This document shows, one piece after another, positions 57,860-64,000 of a stretch of 64,000 bases of DNA. A program made the translations under genes and the position numbers. The DNA is from an uncultured Prevotellaceae bacterium (GTDB lineage Bacteria > Bacteroidota > Bacteroidia > Bacteroidales > Bacteroidaceae). The number at the start of each line of letters is the position of its first letter. The stretch's first letter is position 1. Location of the stretch: contig CAMNCV010000137.1 in NCBI GenBank assembly GCA_946534585.1, forward strand, positions 26,494 through 90,493. Reading direction: 5' to 3'. Under the pieces are notes generated by a model. That model saw only the letters and a list, made by a program, of their open reading frames with translations. It was not told where the DNA came from and did no database searches.

Positions 57860-58456
57860 ATGAAAGACCTGACAATTCCTATTAGAGACGTGGCGCGCGA
57901 ATTAGCACGTCGTTTCAGTACTATGACCTATGAGGAACTCGATGTTCTGGAGGGCATTATCATGCCGATGAAGTTCGTAAAAGGAGAGAAAATACTCAAG
58001 GACGGAGAAGTAAGCAAATATATATACTTCCTCTATCAGGGACTGATACGCCAGTATTATTTCAAGAATGGTAAGGAGATGACTTCGCATCTCGGTGTTG
58101 ATGGCAGCATGTTTATGAGCGTAGAGAGCCTGTTCAAGGAAGCACCATCGCAGGAAACGATAGAGGCTCTGGAGCCGTGCTATGTCTATGCGCTGCCAAA
58201 GAAGCGCCTTGAAGAGGTTGCTTTGCATAACCAGAATATACAGATTCTTTATCGCAAGATACTCGAAGGACAACTCATAGAGGCTCAGATACATGCTGAC
58301 CTCGTGCGCTTTGAGACTGCGCAGGACCGCTATCGCCGCATCTGCCGACAGATGCCAAAAGTTGTATTGCGTGCTCCGTTGGTATATATAGCCAGCTATC
58401 TGCAGATGACACCTGAGACATTGAGCCGCGTGCGCTCGTCAACACTGATTGATTAA
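57860..58456 (+). CDS. Crp/Fnr-family transcriptional regulator
   Basis: The 198-residue protein has a cyclic-nucleotide-type beta-roll (about 15-115: MKFVKGEKILKDGEVSKYIYF, then GLIRQYYFKNGKEMTSHLG), a dimer helix (about 118-150) and a C-terminal winged helix whose recognition helix is MTPETLSRVRS (about 182-192). There is no Cys cluster for an Fe-S centre, so it is not an oxygen-sensing FNR in the classic sense. The ligand is unknown. It stands between lepA (81 bp away) and its own terminator. Confidence 0.85.
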   Translation: MKDLTIPIRDVARELARRFSTMTYEELDVLEGIIMPMKFVKGEKILKDGEVSKYIYFLYQGLIRQYYFKNGKEMTSHLGVDGSMFMSVESLFKEAPSQETIEALEPCYVYALPKKRLEEVALHNQNIQILYRKILEGQLIEAQIHADLVRFETAQDRYRRICRQMPKVVLRAPLVYIASYLQMTPETLSRVRSSTLID

Positions 58457-58489
58457 GACGACGCATGGGATGCGATGATATGTAATAAG

Positions 58490-58553
58490 GTATGATTACC
58501 CTTTGGCTTTATATGATGCAAGGGCATCAAGTCAAGAGGTAATCATACTTTTT
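58490..58553 (+). terminator. terminator after the Crp/Fnr regulator
   Basis: GTATGATTACC (58490-58500) pairs perfectly with GGTAATCATAC (58538-58548), followed by TTTTT. The loop holds a smaller hairpin GATGC-AAGG-GCATC. Confidence 0.8.
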
Positions 58554-58628
58554 AATTCATTGTTCGTGGTCCGTAGTCCATGGCATCGTAACTCGTAATT
58601 CATAGTTTCGTAACATATAATCATACAA

Positions 58629-58736
58629 GGTGGGTTCTTATAATTCCCACTGTCAGATTTTTGAAAAACAAAAATATGACATAATGATATTCATATAATT
58701 GACTAATTTAACTCGTGGGAATTTTTAGAACCCACC
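58629..58736. repeat. 22-bp inverted repeat pair, each arm a near-palindrome, upstream of mazG
   Basis: The arms 58629-58650 and 58715-58736 are inverted copies with two mismatches, 64 bp apart. Each arm is itself GTGGG-N11-CCCAC (58630-58650 and 58715-58735). It can be read as one long hairpin, a MITE-like element or two operators. The right arm ends 10 bp before the mazG ATG. The stretch 58554-58628 is AT-rich with degenerate CGTAA/TTCAT repeats. Confidence 0.75.
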
Positions 58737-58745
58737 ATAACACCA

Positions 58746-59552
58746 ATGCATACAAGGGAAGAAACACTGCAGGCTTTCTCGCGCCTGCTTGATATTCAGG
58801 ATGAACTGAGAGAGAAATGTCCGTGGGATCATAAGCAGACCAACCAATCGTTGCGTCCGCATACTATAGAAGAGGCTTTTGAACTCTGCGATGCCATAAT
58901 GGATGATGACCCGAAGGAGATACAGAAGGAAATGGGCGATGTAATGGAACACCTCGTGTTCTATGCCATGATAGGGCGTGAGCAGGGCAGGTTTGATATG
59001 TGCGATGTGCTCACTAAGGAAGCCGACAAACTCGTATTCCGTCATCCTCACATATATGGTGATAAGTCAGCAGCTAATTCAGAAGAAGTGAGTGCTATCT
59101 GGGAGCAGGTAAAGCAGAAGGAAAAGGACGGCAACAAGACAGTGCTGTCGGGAGTGCCGCGCTCGCTGCCCTCGCTCATTAAGGCCTACCGCATACAGGA
59201 TAAGGCTCGCAACGTGGGCTTCGACTGGGATAAGCGAGAGGATGTCTGGGACAAGGTTTTTGAGGAAATCGGTGAACTGAAAGCCGAGTTGGAACGTGGC
59301 GACAGAGATTCTGCTGAGCGTGAAATGGGTGATGTGTTGTTCTCGCTGGTTAATGCAGCGCGCCTTTACCATGTGAACCCTGATACAGCCTTGGAACTTA
59401 CCAACCGCAAGTTCATGCGTCGCTTCGGCTATGTTGAGCAGAAAGCTAAGGAACAGGGACGGGACATCAAGGATTTGACGCTCGGGGAAATGGATGATTT
59501 GTGGAATGAAGCCAAGGAAATAGAAAAAGAAACAGAGATAAATAGAAAATGA
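58746..59552 (+). CDS. mazG: nucleoside triphosphate pyrophosphohydrolase MazG
   Basis: Hydrolyses (d)NTPs to monophosphate and pyrophosphate; all-alpha enzyme that cleans nucleotide pools. The 268 residues match the long two-domain form. The first domain has CPWDHKQTNQSLRPHTIEEA (about 28-47) and the EEMGD-like metal box as KEMGDVMEHLVFYA (about 59-72). The second has EEIGELKAELERGD and EREMGDVLFSLVNAARL (about 175-205). The ATG at 58746 lies just after a palindromic element. The stop codon overlaps the arm of the stem-closed element at 59549. Confidence 0.95.
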   Translation: MHTREETLQAFSRLLDIQDELREKCPWDHKQTNQSLRPHTIEEAFELCDAIMDDDPKEIQKEMGDVMEHLVFYAMIGREQGRFDMCDVLTKEADKLVFRHPHIYGDKSAANSEEVSAIWEQVKQKEKDGNKTVLSGVPRSLPSLIKAYRIQDKARNVGFDWDKREDVWDKVFEEIGELKAELERGDRDSAEREMGDVLFSLVNAARLYHVNPDTALELTNRKFMRRFGYVEQKAKEQGRDIKDLTLGEMDDLWNEAKEIEKETEINRK

Positions 59553-59790
59553 GAGTTGCACGGGTGATGTGATGAAAACTCCGAGTAGTGATTGTTAGAG
59601 TGCTCTAATGCCGTTGTAATCCACCGACCGTGCGGTTTCCAAGCTGTGATATATGCCGCATGCCGTAAAAGGACTCACTGACGACTATCATTGACCAACC
59701 TGCATTGTGGCCCGCCATTGGCAAGAGATGCGGTCTCTCGGTTTTTCTATTAATTGATGAGTATCCCAATCGAACCTGTACAACTCTCAT
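59549..59790 (-). other. stem-closed 242-bp element: candidate structured RNA, mini-gene or MITE
   Basis: The 17-bp ends (59549-59565 and 59774-59790) pair with one G-U wobble and one mismatch when read as minus-strand RNA. A minus-strand -7 box TAACTTTG (59797-59804) puts the start at about the outer end of this stem, and the 3' arm runs into TTTTCTATTTATC on the minus strand. Internal hairpins include TTAGAG-CA-CTCTAA, AGAGA-CCGCA-TCTCT and GCC-AAT-GGC. An open frame of 61 codons (59605-59790, starting MRVVQVRLGYSSINRK) also begins at the same point. I do not recognise it as tmRNA, RNase P, SRP or 6S RNA. Confidence 0.5.
59605..59790 (-). CDS. possible 61-aa leaderless mini-ORF inside the stem-closed element
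   Basis: The frame begins MRVVQVRLGYSSINRK at an ATG about 6 bp after the -7 box, so the mRNA could be leaderless. It ends QLGNRTVGGLQRH. There is no signal peptide or known motif, and the composition (Arg, Ser, Gly) does not look like a normal Bacteroidales protein. It may be accidental in a structured RNA. Confidence 0.25.
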   Translation of the reverse strand: MRVVQVRLGYSSINRKTERPHLLPMAGHNAGWSMIVVSESFYGMRHISQLGNRTVGGLQRH

Positions 59791-59796
59791 GTAATG

Positions 59797-59804
59797 CAAA
59801 GTTA
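59797..59804 (-). promoter_or_regulatory. -7 element (minus) for the stem-closed element
   Basis: TAACTTTG is an exact match read on the minus strand. No clear -33 TTTG lies 19-21 bp upstream, so strength is uncertain. Confidence 0.55.
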
Positions 59805-59898
59805 CAAAAACAATTCATAATTCATGATTTGTAGTTGATAATTTACCTGTAGGATGTGTTTTTTTTCTCAATCCTTTCTTCGTTTCAATTTTTTTTTG

Positions 59899-59906
59899 TA
59901 CCTTTG
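59899..59906 (+). promoter_or_regulatory. -7 element of the sulP transcript
   Basis: TACCTTTG is an exact match. The start near 59912 leaves a leader of about 110 nt before the sulP ATG. Confidence 0.65.
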
Positions 59907-59917
59907 CACTTTCTTTT

Positions 59918-59962
59918 ATGGAAGCTTCATGTGAGAAGAATGCTATGGTTAAGATAACATAG
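59918..59962 (+). other. 14-codon upstream ORF with overlapping hairpin in sulP leader
   Basis: ATG (59918) to TAG (59962) encodes MEASCEKNAMVKIT and begins about 6 nt from the expected transcript start. Its last third folds as GCTAT(G)GTTA-AGA-TAACATAGC (59942-59963). This could be a leader peptide or chance. Confidence 0.35.
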
Positions 59963-60021
59963 CGTAAATCAGGCATTTACTTAGGATAACATCATAAAGC
60001 AAAGAAGATATAATAACGAAA

Positions 60022-61719
60022 ATGAAATTTATTGAAACAAACAACATCAAGGGCGATGTCTTTGGTGGTGTAACCGCTGGTATTGTGGCTCTGCCTTTGG
60101 CTTTGGCGTTCGGCATACAAGCCTTTGGCGGTGTCAATGACCCTGCTGCAGCACCAATAGGTGCGTTGGCTGGACTGGTAGGAGCAACATTGCTCGGATT
60201 TTTCGCCGCTCTCTTCGGGGGTACTCACTCGCAAATCAGCGGTCCTACCGGACCGATGACCGTCATTACGGCTTCACTCATCAGCGCAGCCTGGACGGCT
60301 TCAAGCGGCAATATCTCTGCAGTGCTTATTGCCATGGCTATGGCAGGCATGTTTTGCGGACTTTTCCAGATAATCTTCGGACTGATACGCATTGGTAAAT
60401 ATGTGCGTTACATTCCTTATCCGGTACTCTCTGGATTTATGAGTGGTATCGGTGTTATCATCATCCTGCAGCAGATATATCCGCTGATAGGCAAGAAATC
60501 ACCAATCAGTACTATCGACATGATAATAGGTTTCCCAGCAGCTTGCGCCGGAGGCATCAGTTGGTTGGCACTGATACTCGGAGTGTGTACTATAGCTATA
60601 ATTATACTTCTGCCTCGACTGACAAAGAAAGTGCCTGCTACGCTTGTGGCACTTATCGTTATGACCATAGTGTCGCTGCTTTGTTCGTTTGATGCTGCGC
60701 TGACCATTGGCAACATACCATCAGGCTTACCTCTGCCTTTCTTTATGAAAGATGGTATAAACCTTGAAGGCATTGACTGGTGGCAGACAATAGAAGCATC
60801 CATTATACCAGGCTTGACACTCGCTGGTTTAGGTTCTATAGATACGCTGCTGACGTCAGTTGTGGCTGACAATATTACGAAGACAAAGCACAATTCCAAT
60901 AAAGAACTTATCGGACAGGGCATTGGTAATGCTGTAGCAGGTTTGTTCTGTGGTATTGCTGGTGCTGGTGCTACAATGCGTACGGTAGTTAATGTAAAGA
61001 GTGGCGGGCGCACGCAGATTTCGGGTATGGTTCATGCTTTGTTCCTACTTGCTATATTGCTCGGCCTGGGTTCATTGGTAAAATATGTACCGCTGTCAGT
61101 CCTTGCAGGCATATTGATTACCGTAGGCTGGGGAATAATCGACTTCCGTGGGTTTCGTGACCTCACACACATTCCTAAGGCTGATGCCTTTGTGTTGTTA
61201 GTGGTTTTCCTAATGACAGTATTCGTAGATTTGCTTACGGCAGTAGGCATAGGAATGGTAATAGCAGCAGTACTTTTCATGAAGCGTGCGGGCGACCTTG
61301 CGGAACGTCAGTATGAAGGCGGTGTGCTAAACGAAGGCTTCGACCACAATACTCCATGGGAGGATGAGACTGGCGTAACCGAAGAGATGAAACAGCATAT
61401 CTACATTATGCGTCTTGGCGGACCAGTGTTCTTCGCTTCTATCACGGGTTTCAATAAGGTGATGCACGAAGTACCTACGGAAGGTATCAAGACTGTAGTA
61501 ATCCGCATGAAACGTGTGACGTTTATGGATCAGTCGGGTGCTTACGCTCTTGAGACTGCCATAAAAGACCTGCAGGCTCAGGGCATTGAGGTGCTCATGA
61601 CCATCATACAGCCGCAGGCTGATGCCATATTACATAAGACTCACATCATCCCTACGCTCATACCGGAGGAGCATACCTTCCAGACCTTCGAAGATTGCAT
61701 AGAATATCTGAAGAAATAG
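60022..61719 (+). CDS. SulP/SLC26-family anion transporter with STAS domain
   Basis: The 565-residue inner-membrane protein has about 12 hydrophobic segments and a C-terminal cytoplasmic STAS domain. Early motifs are GDVFGGVTAGIVALPLALAF and GGTHSQISGPTGPMTVI. The central GNAVAGLFCGIAGAGATMRT and KSGGRTQISGMVHA are SulP signatures. The STAS part (about 455-565) has FFASITGFNKVMHEVPTEGI and the conserved RVTFMDQSGAYALETAI. Substrates of this family are sulfate, bicarbonate or other anions, and here the substrate is not determined. It lies alone downstream of a leader with a possible small ORF. Confidence 0.93.
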   Translation: MKFIETNNIKGDVFGGVTAGIVALPLALAFGIQAFGGVNDPAAAPIGALAGLVGATLLGFFAALFGGTHSQISGPTGPMTVITASLISAAWTASSGNISAVLIAMAMAGMFCGLFQIIFGLIRIGKYVRYIPYPVLSGFMSGIGVIIILQQIYPLIGKKSPISTIDMIIGFPAACAGGISWLALILGVCTIAIIILLPRLTKKVPATLVALIVMTIVSLLCSFDAALTIGNIPSGLPLPFFMKDGINLEGIDWWQTIEASIIPGLTLAGLGSIDTLLTSVVADNITKTKHNSNKELIGQGIGNAVAGLFCGIAGAGATMRTVVNVKSGGRTQISGMVHALFLLAILLGLGSLVKYVPLSVLAGILITVGWGIIDFRGFRDLTHIPKADAFVLLVVFLMTVFVDLLTAVGIGMVIAAVLFMKRAGDLAERQYEGGVLNEGFDHNTPWEDETGVTEEMKQHIYIMRLGGPVFFASITGFNKVMHEVPTEGIKTVVIRMKRVTFMDQSGAYALETAIKDLQAQGIEVLMTIIQPQADAILHKTHIIPTLIPEEHTFQTFEDCIEYLKK

Positions 61720-61786
61720 ATATGGCAGATGTTGTAGTAGAGTGATAGGAAATTGACAGTTTTCTACAGCTTCTACTACTTCCCTT

Positions 61787-63499
61787 CTATTTCAGTATGA
61801 TGCTCTTTATCACTGTGGCAGAGGCACCGGTGCTGCCTGTGTGCTGCAAGTGGAAGCCACGGAAGTCGTTAGGATGCTGCATCGTGGCGCTTAGTGTCTG
61901 CTCCTTGAGTGATATTTTGTTTTTATTATAATTCTCTCCTTCATCCATGGATAGGATGGGGGAGGGAATGTTTTGTATTATGGCCTTGAGAACATCATGT
62001 TCTGCCGTGAGCGTCACGGTGCATCCACGCTTAAAGAGGTCGCAGCGCTCGGGTTTACTGATAGCAGTTATTGTGCCTTGTTGGTATTCTACGAGGTATG
62101 TCTCCACGGCATGGTCGTAGTCAGGGGTGCGTATAAAGCGCAATCCATAGCCCGTCAGTGTCTGGGTATCGAAGCAGATACAGATGTCGAGATACTGTCC
62201 TGTGGCAGACCCAAAGCCCTGTCCGGGTCCCTTGCAGGGGTCGAGTGTTACGATAGCAGAGCGTGGTGCGTCCTTCGGTGTGTTGTCGGTAAACATCAGA
62301 CGGGCACCCTTTTGCAACTGTACCAATCCCCATGACCCCTCAGCACCGTCCATTCCTTCGGCATATCCCCATGCAGGCAGTGTAGGGTCGGGTTGCCATG
62401 GGTAGTCAGCCGTATCGCTTGGTTTGTAGCAGTCTATTGTCCATTGCCCTTGAATTATACGTGGCTGCTGTTGCAGAGGGAATGGAGGTAATGCCACAGG
62501 CAGAGGTTCCGTAGGCGTAGGCACATAGAGTGGCTTTCCATTGAGTGTGCAGTCGGTCATGCGGCAGAAGTGTTGTGGGTCGGGACGCTTGTTCCATTCA
62601 ATCTTTATTTCGGGGTCGTCGCTCGTCCATCTGCAACGCTCCATGATGACAGGACCGCTGACTTTTGTCAGATACTGCGTACCATGGGTTTTTGAGTGTA
62701 TGTCACAATCATAGAAACGCACACCGATATTCTTGTCTGTCGTGTAAAAAGGTTTGCTGGAGAAGAACGTGAAGCGACAGTTCTTGTAGGTACCAGTGCC
62801 ACAGAGGGCATCGTCAGTACATTCGAAGTAGCAATCGTTATATGTGGTATGTGGCGCGCCGACAAACGGACAAAGGTTCAGTCGGGATATAAATCTGCAG
62901 TTCTTGAAACGGAAATCGTCGCCGTGGCAGATAGCTATCTGTGCCTGCACGATGGTTTGCTTACGACGGTTGCGGTTCATTTGCGGATTGCGCTCATAGA
63001 TGAGATCTACGTTGCAGTAGTTGCCGAAGGTGATATTCTCGGCACTGACGCGGGAACCTTCCCATGAGAACATGGTGAAATTGCCATCAGCCCCCTGGGT
63101 TTGCCCACGGTTTACTGCCAGTACCACATCGTCAGCCCGTGTGCCCAGTCCTATGAGAGATACGTCAGATAACCGAACCTCCATTGCAAACGGAGTGCTG
63201 CCCGTGCGTGGTCTGCGTATTTCAGGGTCGTCAGGGTCATCGAGCCAATATACCGATGGCTCTATGTAGAGCGTGCGGTGCTTGCCTTCGTCACTGCGTT
63301 GCTCTGCAAAACGAAGAGCCTCTTCTACGCTATGAAACGTGAACCTGACGGGCTTCGTCTTTACGTTGCTGCTGACATACAGGCAAGTGTCAGACGATGT
63401 CATGCGCCTGCCTTCATAATGGAATATAGTCTGTGCGCTGGCTGGTATGGATATGCCACAGCAGTACAGCATTGAGAGTAGTATATGTTTTGCTGACAT
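61787..63499 (-). CDS. secreted right-handed beta-helix protein, pectin-lyase-like fold
   Basis: The 570-residue protein has a signal peptide ending PASAQ (about residue 22). Residues about 55-330 form a right-handed parallel beta-helix as in pectin-active enzymes: FHSVEEALRFAEQRSDEGKH and TLYIEPSVYWLDDPDDPEIR, then short Asn/Cys/Phe coils such as ENITFGNYCNVDLIYERNPQ, DDFRFKNCRFISRLNLCPFV, TYNDCYFECTDDALCGTGTY and IGVRFYDCDIHSKTHG. A Pro-rich linker (PTPTEPLPVALPPFPLQQQP) joins a second module of about 200 residues resembling a jelly-roll. I see no complete active site of pectin methylesterase or pectate lyase, so the activity is unknown. A pectin substrate is inferred from the fold and from PL11 and CE12 nearby. 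Confidence 0.75.
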   Translation of the reverse strand: MSAKHILLSMLYCCGISIPASAQTIFHYEGRRMTSSDTCLYVSSNVKTKPVRFTFHSVEEALRFAEQRSDEGKHRTLYIEPSVYWLDDPDDPEIRRPRTGSTPFAMEVRLSDVSLIGLGTRADDVVLAVNRGQTQGADGNFTMFSWEGSRVSAENITFGNYCNVDLIYERNPQMNRNRRKQTIVQAQIAICHGDDFRFKNCRFISRLNLCPFVGAPHTTYNDCYFECTDDALCGTGTYKNCRFTFFSSKPFYTTDKNIGVRFYDCDIHSKTHGTQYLTKVSGPVIMERCRWTSDDPEIKIEWNKRPDPQHFCRMTDCTLNGKPLYVPTPTEPLPVALPPFPLQQQPRIIQGQWTIDCYKPSDTADYPWQPDPTLPAWGYAEGMDGAEGSWGLVQLQKGARLMFTDNTPKDAPRSAIVTLDPCKGPGQGFGSATGQYLDICICFDTQTLTGYGLRFIRTPDYDHAVETYLVEYQQGTITAISKPERCDLFKRGCTVTLTAEHDVLKAIIQNIPSPILSMDEGENYNKNKISLKEQTLSATMQHPNDFRGFHLQHTGSTGASATVIKSIILK

Positions 63500-63530
63500 G
63501 ATATTTGTGAATATAGTAAATATGTGCAGA

Positions 63531-63538
63531 CAAAATTA
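63531..63538 (-). promoter_or_regulatory. -7 element of the beta-helix gene
   Basis: Minus-strand TAATTTTG, exact, 32 bp before the ATG at 63499. Confidence 0.6.
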
Positions 63539-63651
63539 AGTATAAGTTCTGAGATACGCAAATGTTTTGCAGGAATTTCTTAAACCTAAAATCCGCAGAT
63601 AATTTTTCGATTGTCTGATTTTGTCACACTTCCCTCAAAGTGTCTGGGATA

Positions 63652-64000
63652 TTATGCATTGTTTTGTGACGAATGGTATGCCTCTGCAATGTCATCGAGC
63701 GTGATGCCGAGCAGCTGCATCTGCCGGAACAGCTCTGGCAGGCGCTCCTTCATAAACTCCTTTTTACGAGACTTCATAATCTGTTTCTTTGCTCCTTTGG
63801 TCACGAAGTAACCCAGTCCGCGCTTGTTGTATATGATTTCCTCGCGCGCCAGTTGTTCGTATGCCTTCACCGCCGTGTTGGTGTTCACCTCAAGCAATAC
63901 GGCATACTCCCTTACCGACGGTATGCGGTCATCGTCTTTATACACTCCAGACAGTATCTCGTCGCACAGGCGGTCTGCCATCTGTATATATATAGGTTTA
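63652..64000 (-). CDS. GntR-family winged-helix regulator, short type (N-terminus off the window)
   Basis: The visible part holds KPIYIQMADRLCDEILSGVY, then RIPSVREYAVLLEVNTNTAV and AYEQLAREEIIYNKRGLGYF, the full GntR DNA-binding domain. The reading frame stays open to the right edge, and the residues before the Met at 63981 (KPIYIQ) are the usual family start, so translation begins beyond 64000. After the wing come about 45 helical residues (KKQIMKSRKKEFMKERLPEL) and no effector domain, as in the YtrA-like group that often controls ABC transporter genes. The target is likely outside the window. Confidence 0.85.
   Translation of the reverse strand, partial: KPIYIQMADRLCDEILSGVYKDDDRIPSVREYAVLLEVNTNTAVKAYEQLAREEIIYNKRGLGYFVTKGAKKQIMKSRKKEFMKERLPELFRQMQLLGITLDDIAEAYHSSQNNA

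Noticed and set aside
59605..59799. tmRNA or other known housekeeping RNA
   Set aside because: There is no tag peptide frame ending in ALAA and no CCA end, nor RNase P or SRP signature motifs; a GGTTCGAT stretch resembles a T-loop only by chance.

Overview
The window looks like chromosomal DNA of a Bacteroidales member, most likely Prevotella or a close relative. The evidence is tandem SusC/SusD pairs, many Sec/SPII lipoproteins, type IX secretion (T9SS) style C-terminal tails, the 67-kDa form of SppA next to lpxK, pnp and thiL, and repeated TAnnTTTG -7 promoter elements with a TTG/TTTG about 19-20 bp upstream. Shine-Dalgarno sites are mostly absent. I see no tRNA, rRNA, CRISPR array, insertion sequence or prophage. 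Both edges cut genes: a G3E GTPase on the left and a GntR-type regulator on the right.

Region 1 (1-7912, minus strand) is mostly housekeeping. Read in transcription order it holds a CE12 rhamnogalacturonan acetylesterase, a nucleotidyltransferase, nrnA, a DUF4827-type lipoprotein, glmM, trmD, a small membrane protein and a CobW/G3E GTPase with a long His-rich loop. Region 2 (8060-13037, plus strand) is sppA-lpxK-pnp-thiL, with lpxK and pnp overlapping by 131 nt.

Region 3 (13091-50855, plus strand) is accessory and dominated by pectin, probably rhamnogalacturonan-I (RG-I). It starts with a 1619-aa fusion of a PL11 rhamnogalacturonan lyase to a beta-solenoid. Next come a 968-aa multi-module protein ending in a dockerin-like calcium repeat pair and a small secreted protein that may have a cohesin-like fold. 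A seven-gene operon of about 18 kb follows: FAS1 lipoprotein, SusC, SusD, two FAS1 lipoproteins, SusC, SusD. It has one good promoter before it and one long terminator hairpin after it, and it encodes no enzyme and no regulator. After it come an MG2-type macroglobulin-like protein, a promoter-to-terminator unit with no ORF (candidate small RNA), an LTA-synthase-like sulfatase, priA and a second PL11 lyase.

Region 4 (50953-64000) holds a TonB-dependent receptor, an HtrA/Do protease, a small lipoprotein, lepA, a Crp/Fnr-like regulator, mazG, a SulP anion transporter, a secreted beta-helix protein and the truncated GntR regulator.

Inferred working model: CE12, the two PL11 enzymes and possibly the beta-helix protein deacetylate and cleave RG-I outside the cell or on its surface. 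The FAS1/SusCD cluster binds and imports fragments of a still unknown glycan, and the dockerin/cohesin-like pair may hold non-catalytic binding modules together.

The most unusual non-coding signals are a family of 22-bp phased tandem repeats at three distant intergenic sites, a 242-bp stem-closed element between mazG and sulP, a pair of 21-bp palindromes before mazG that can also pair into one long hairpin, and the candidate RNA at 43456-43762.
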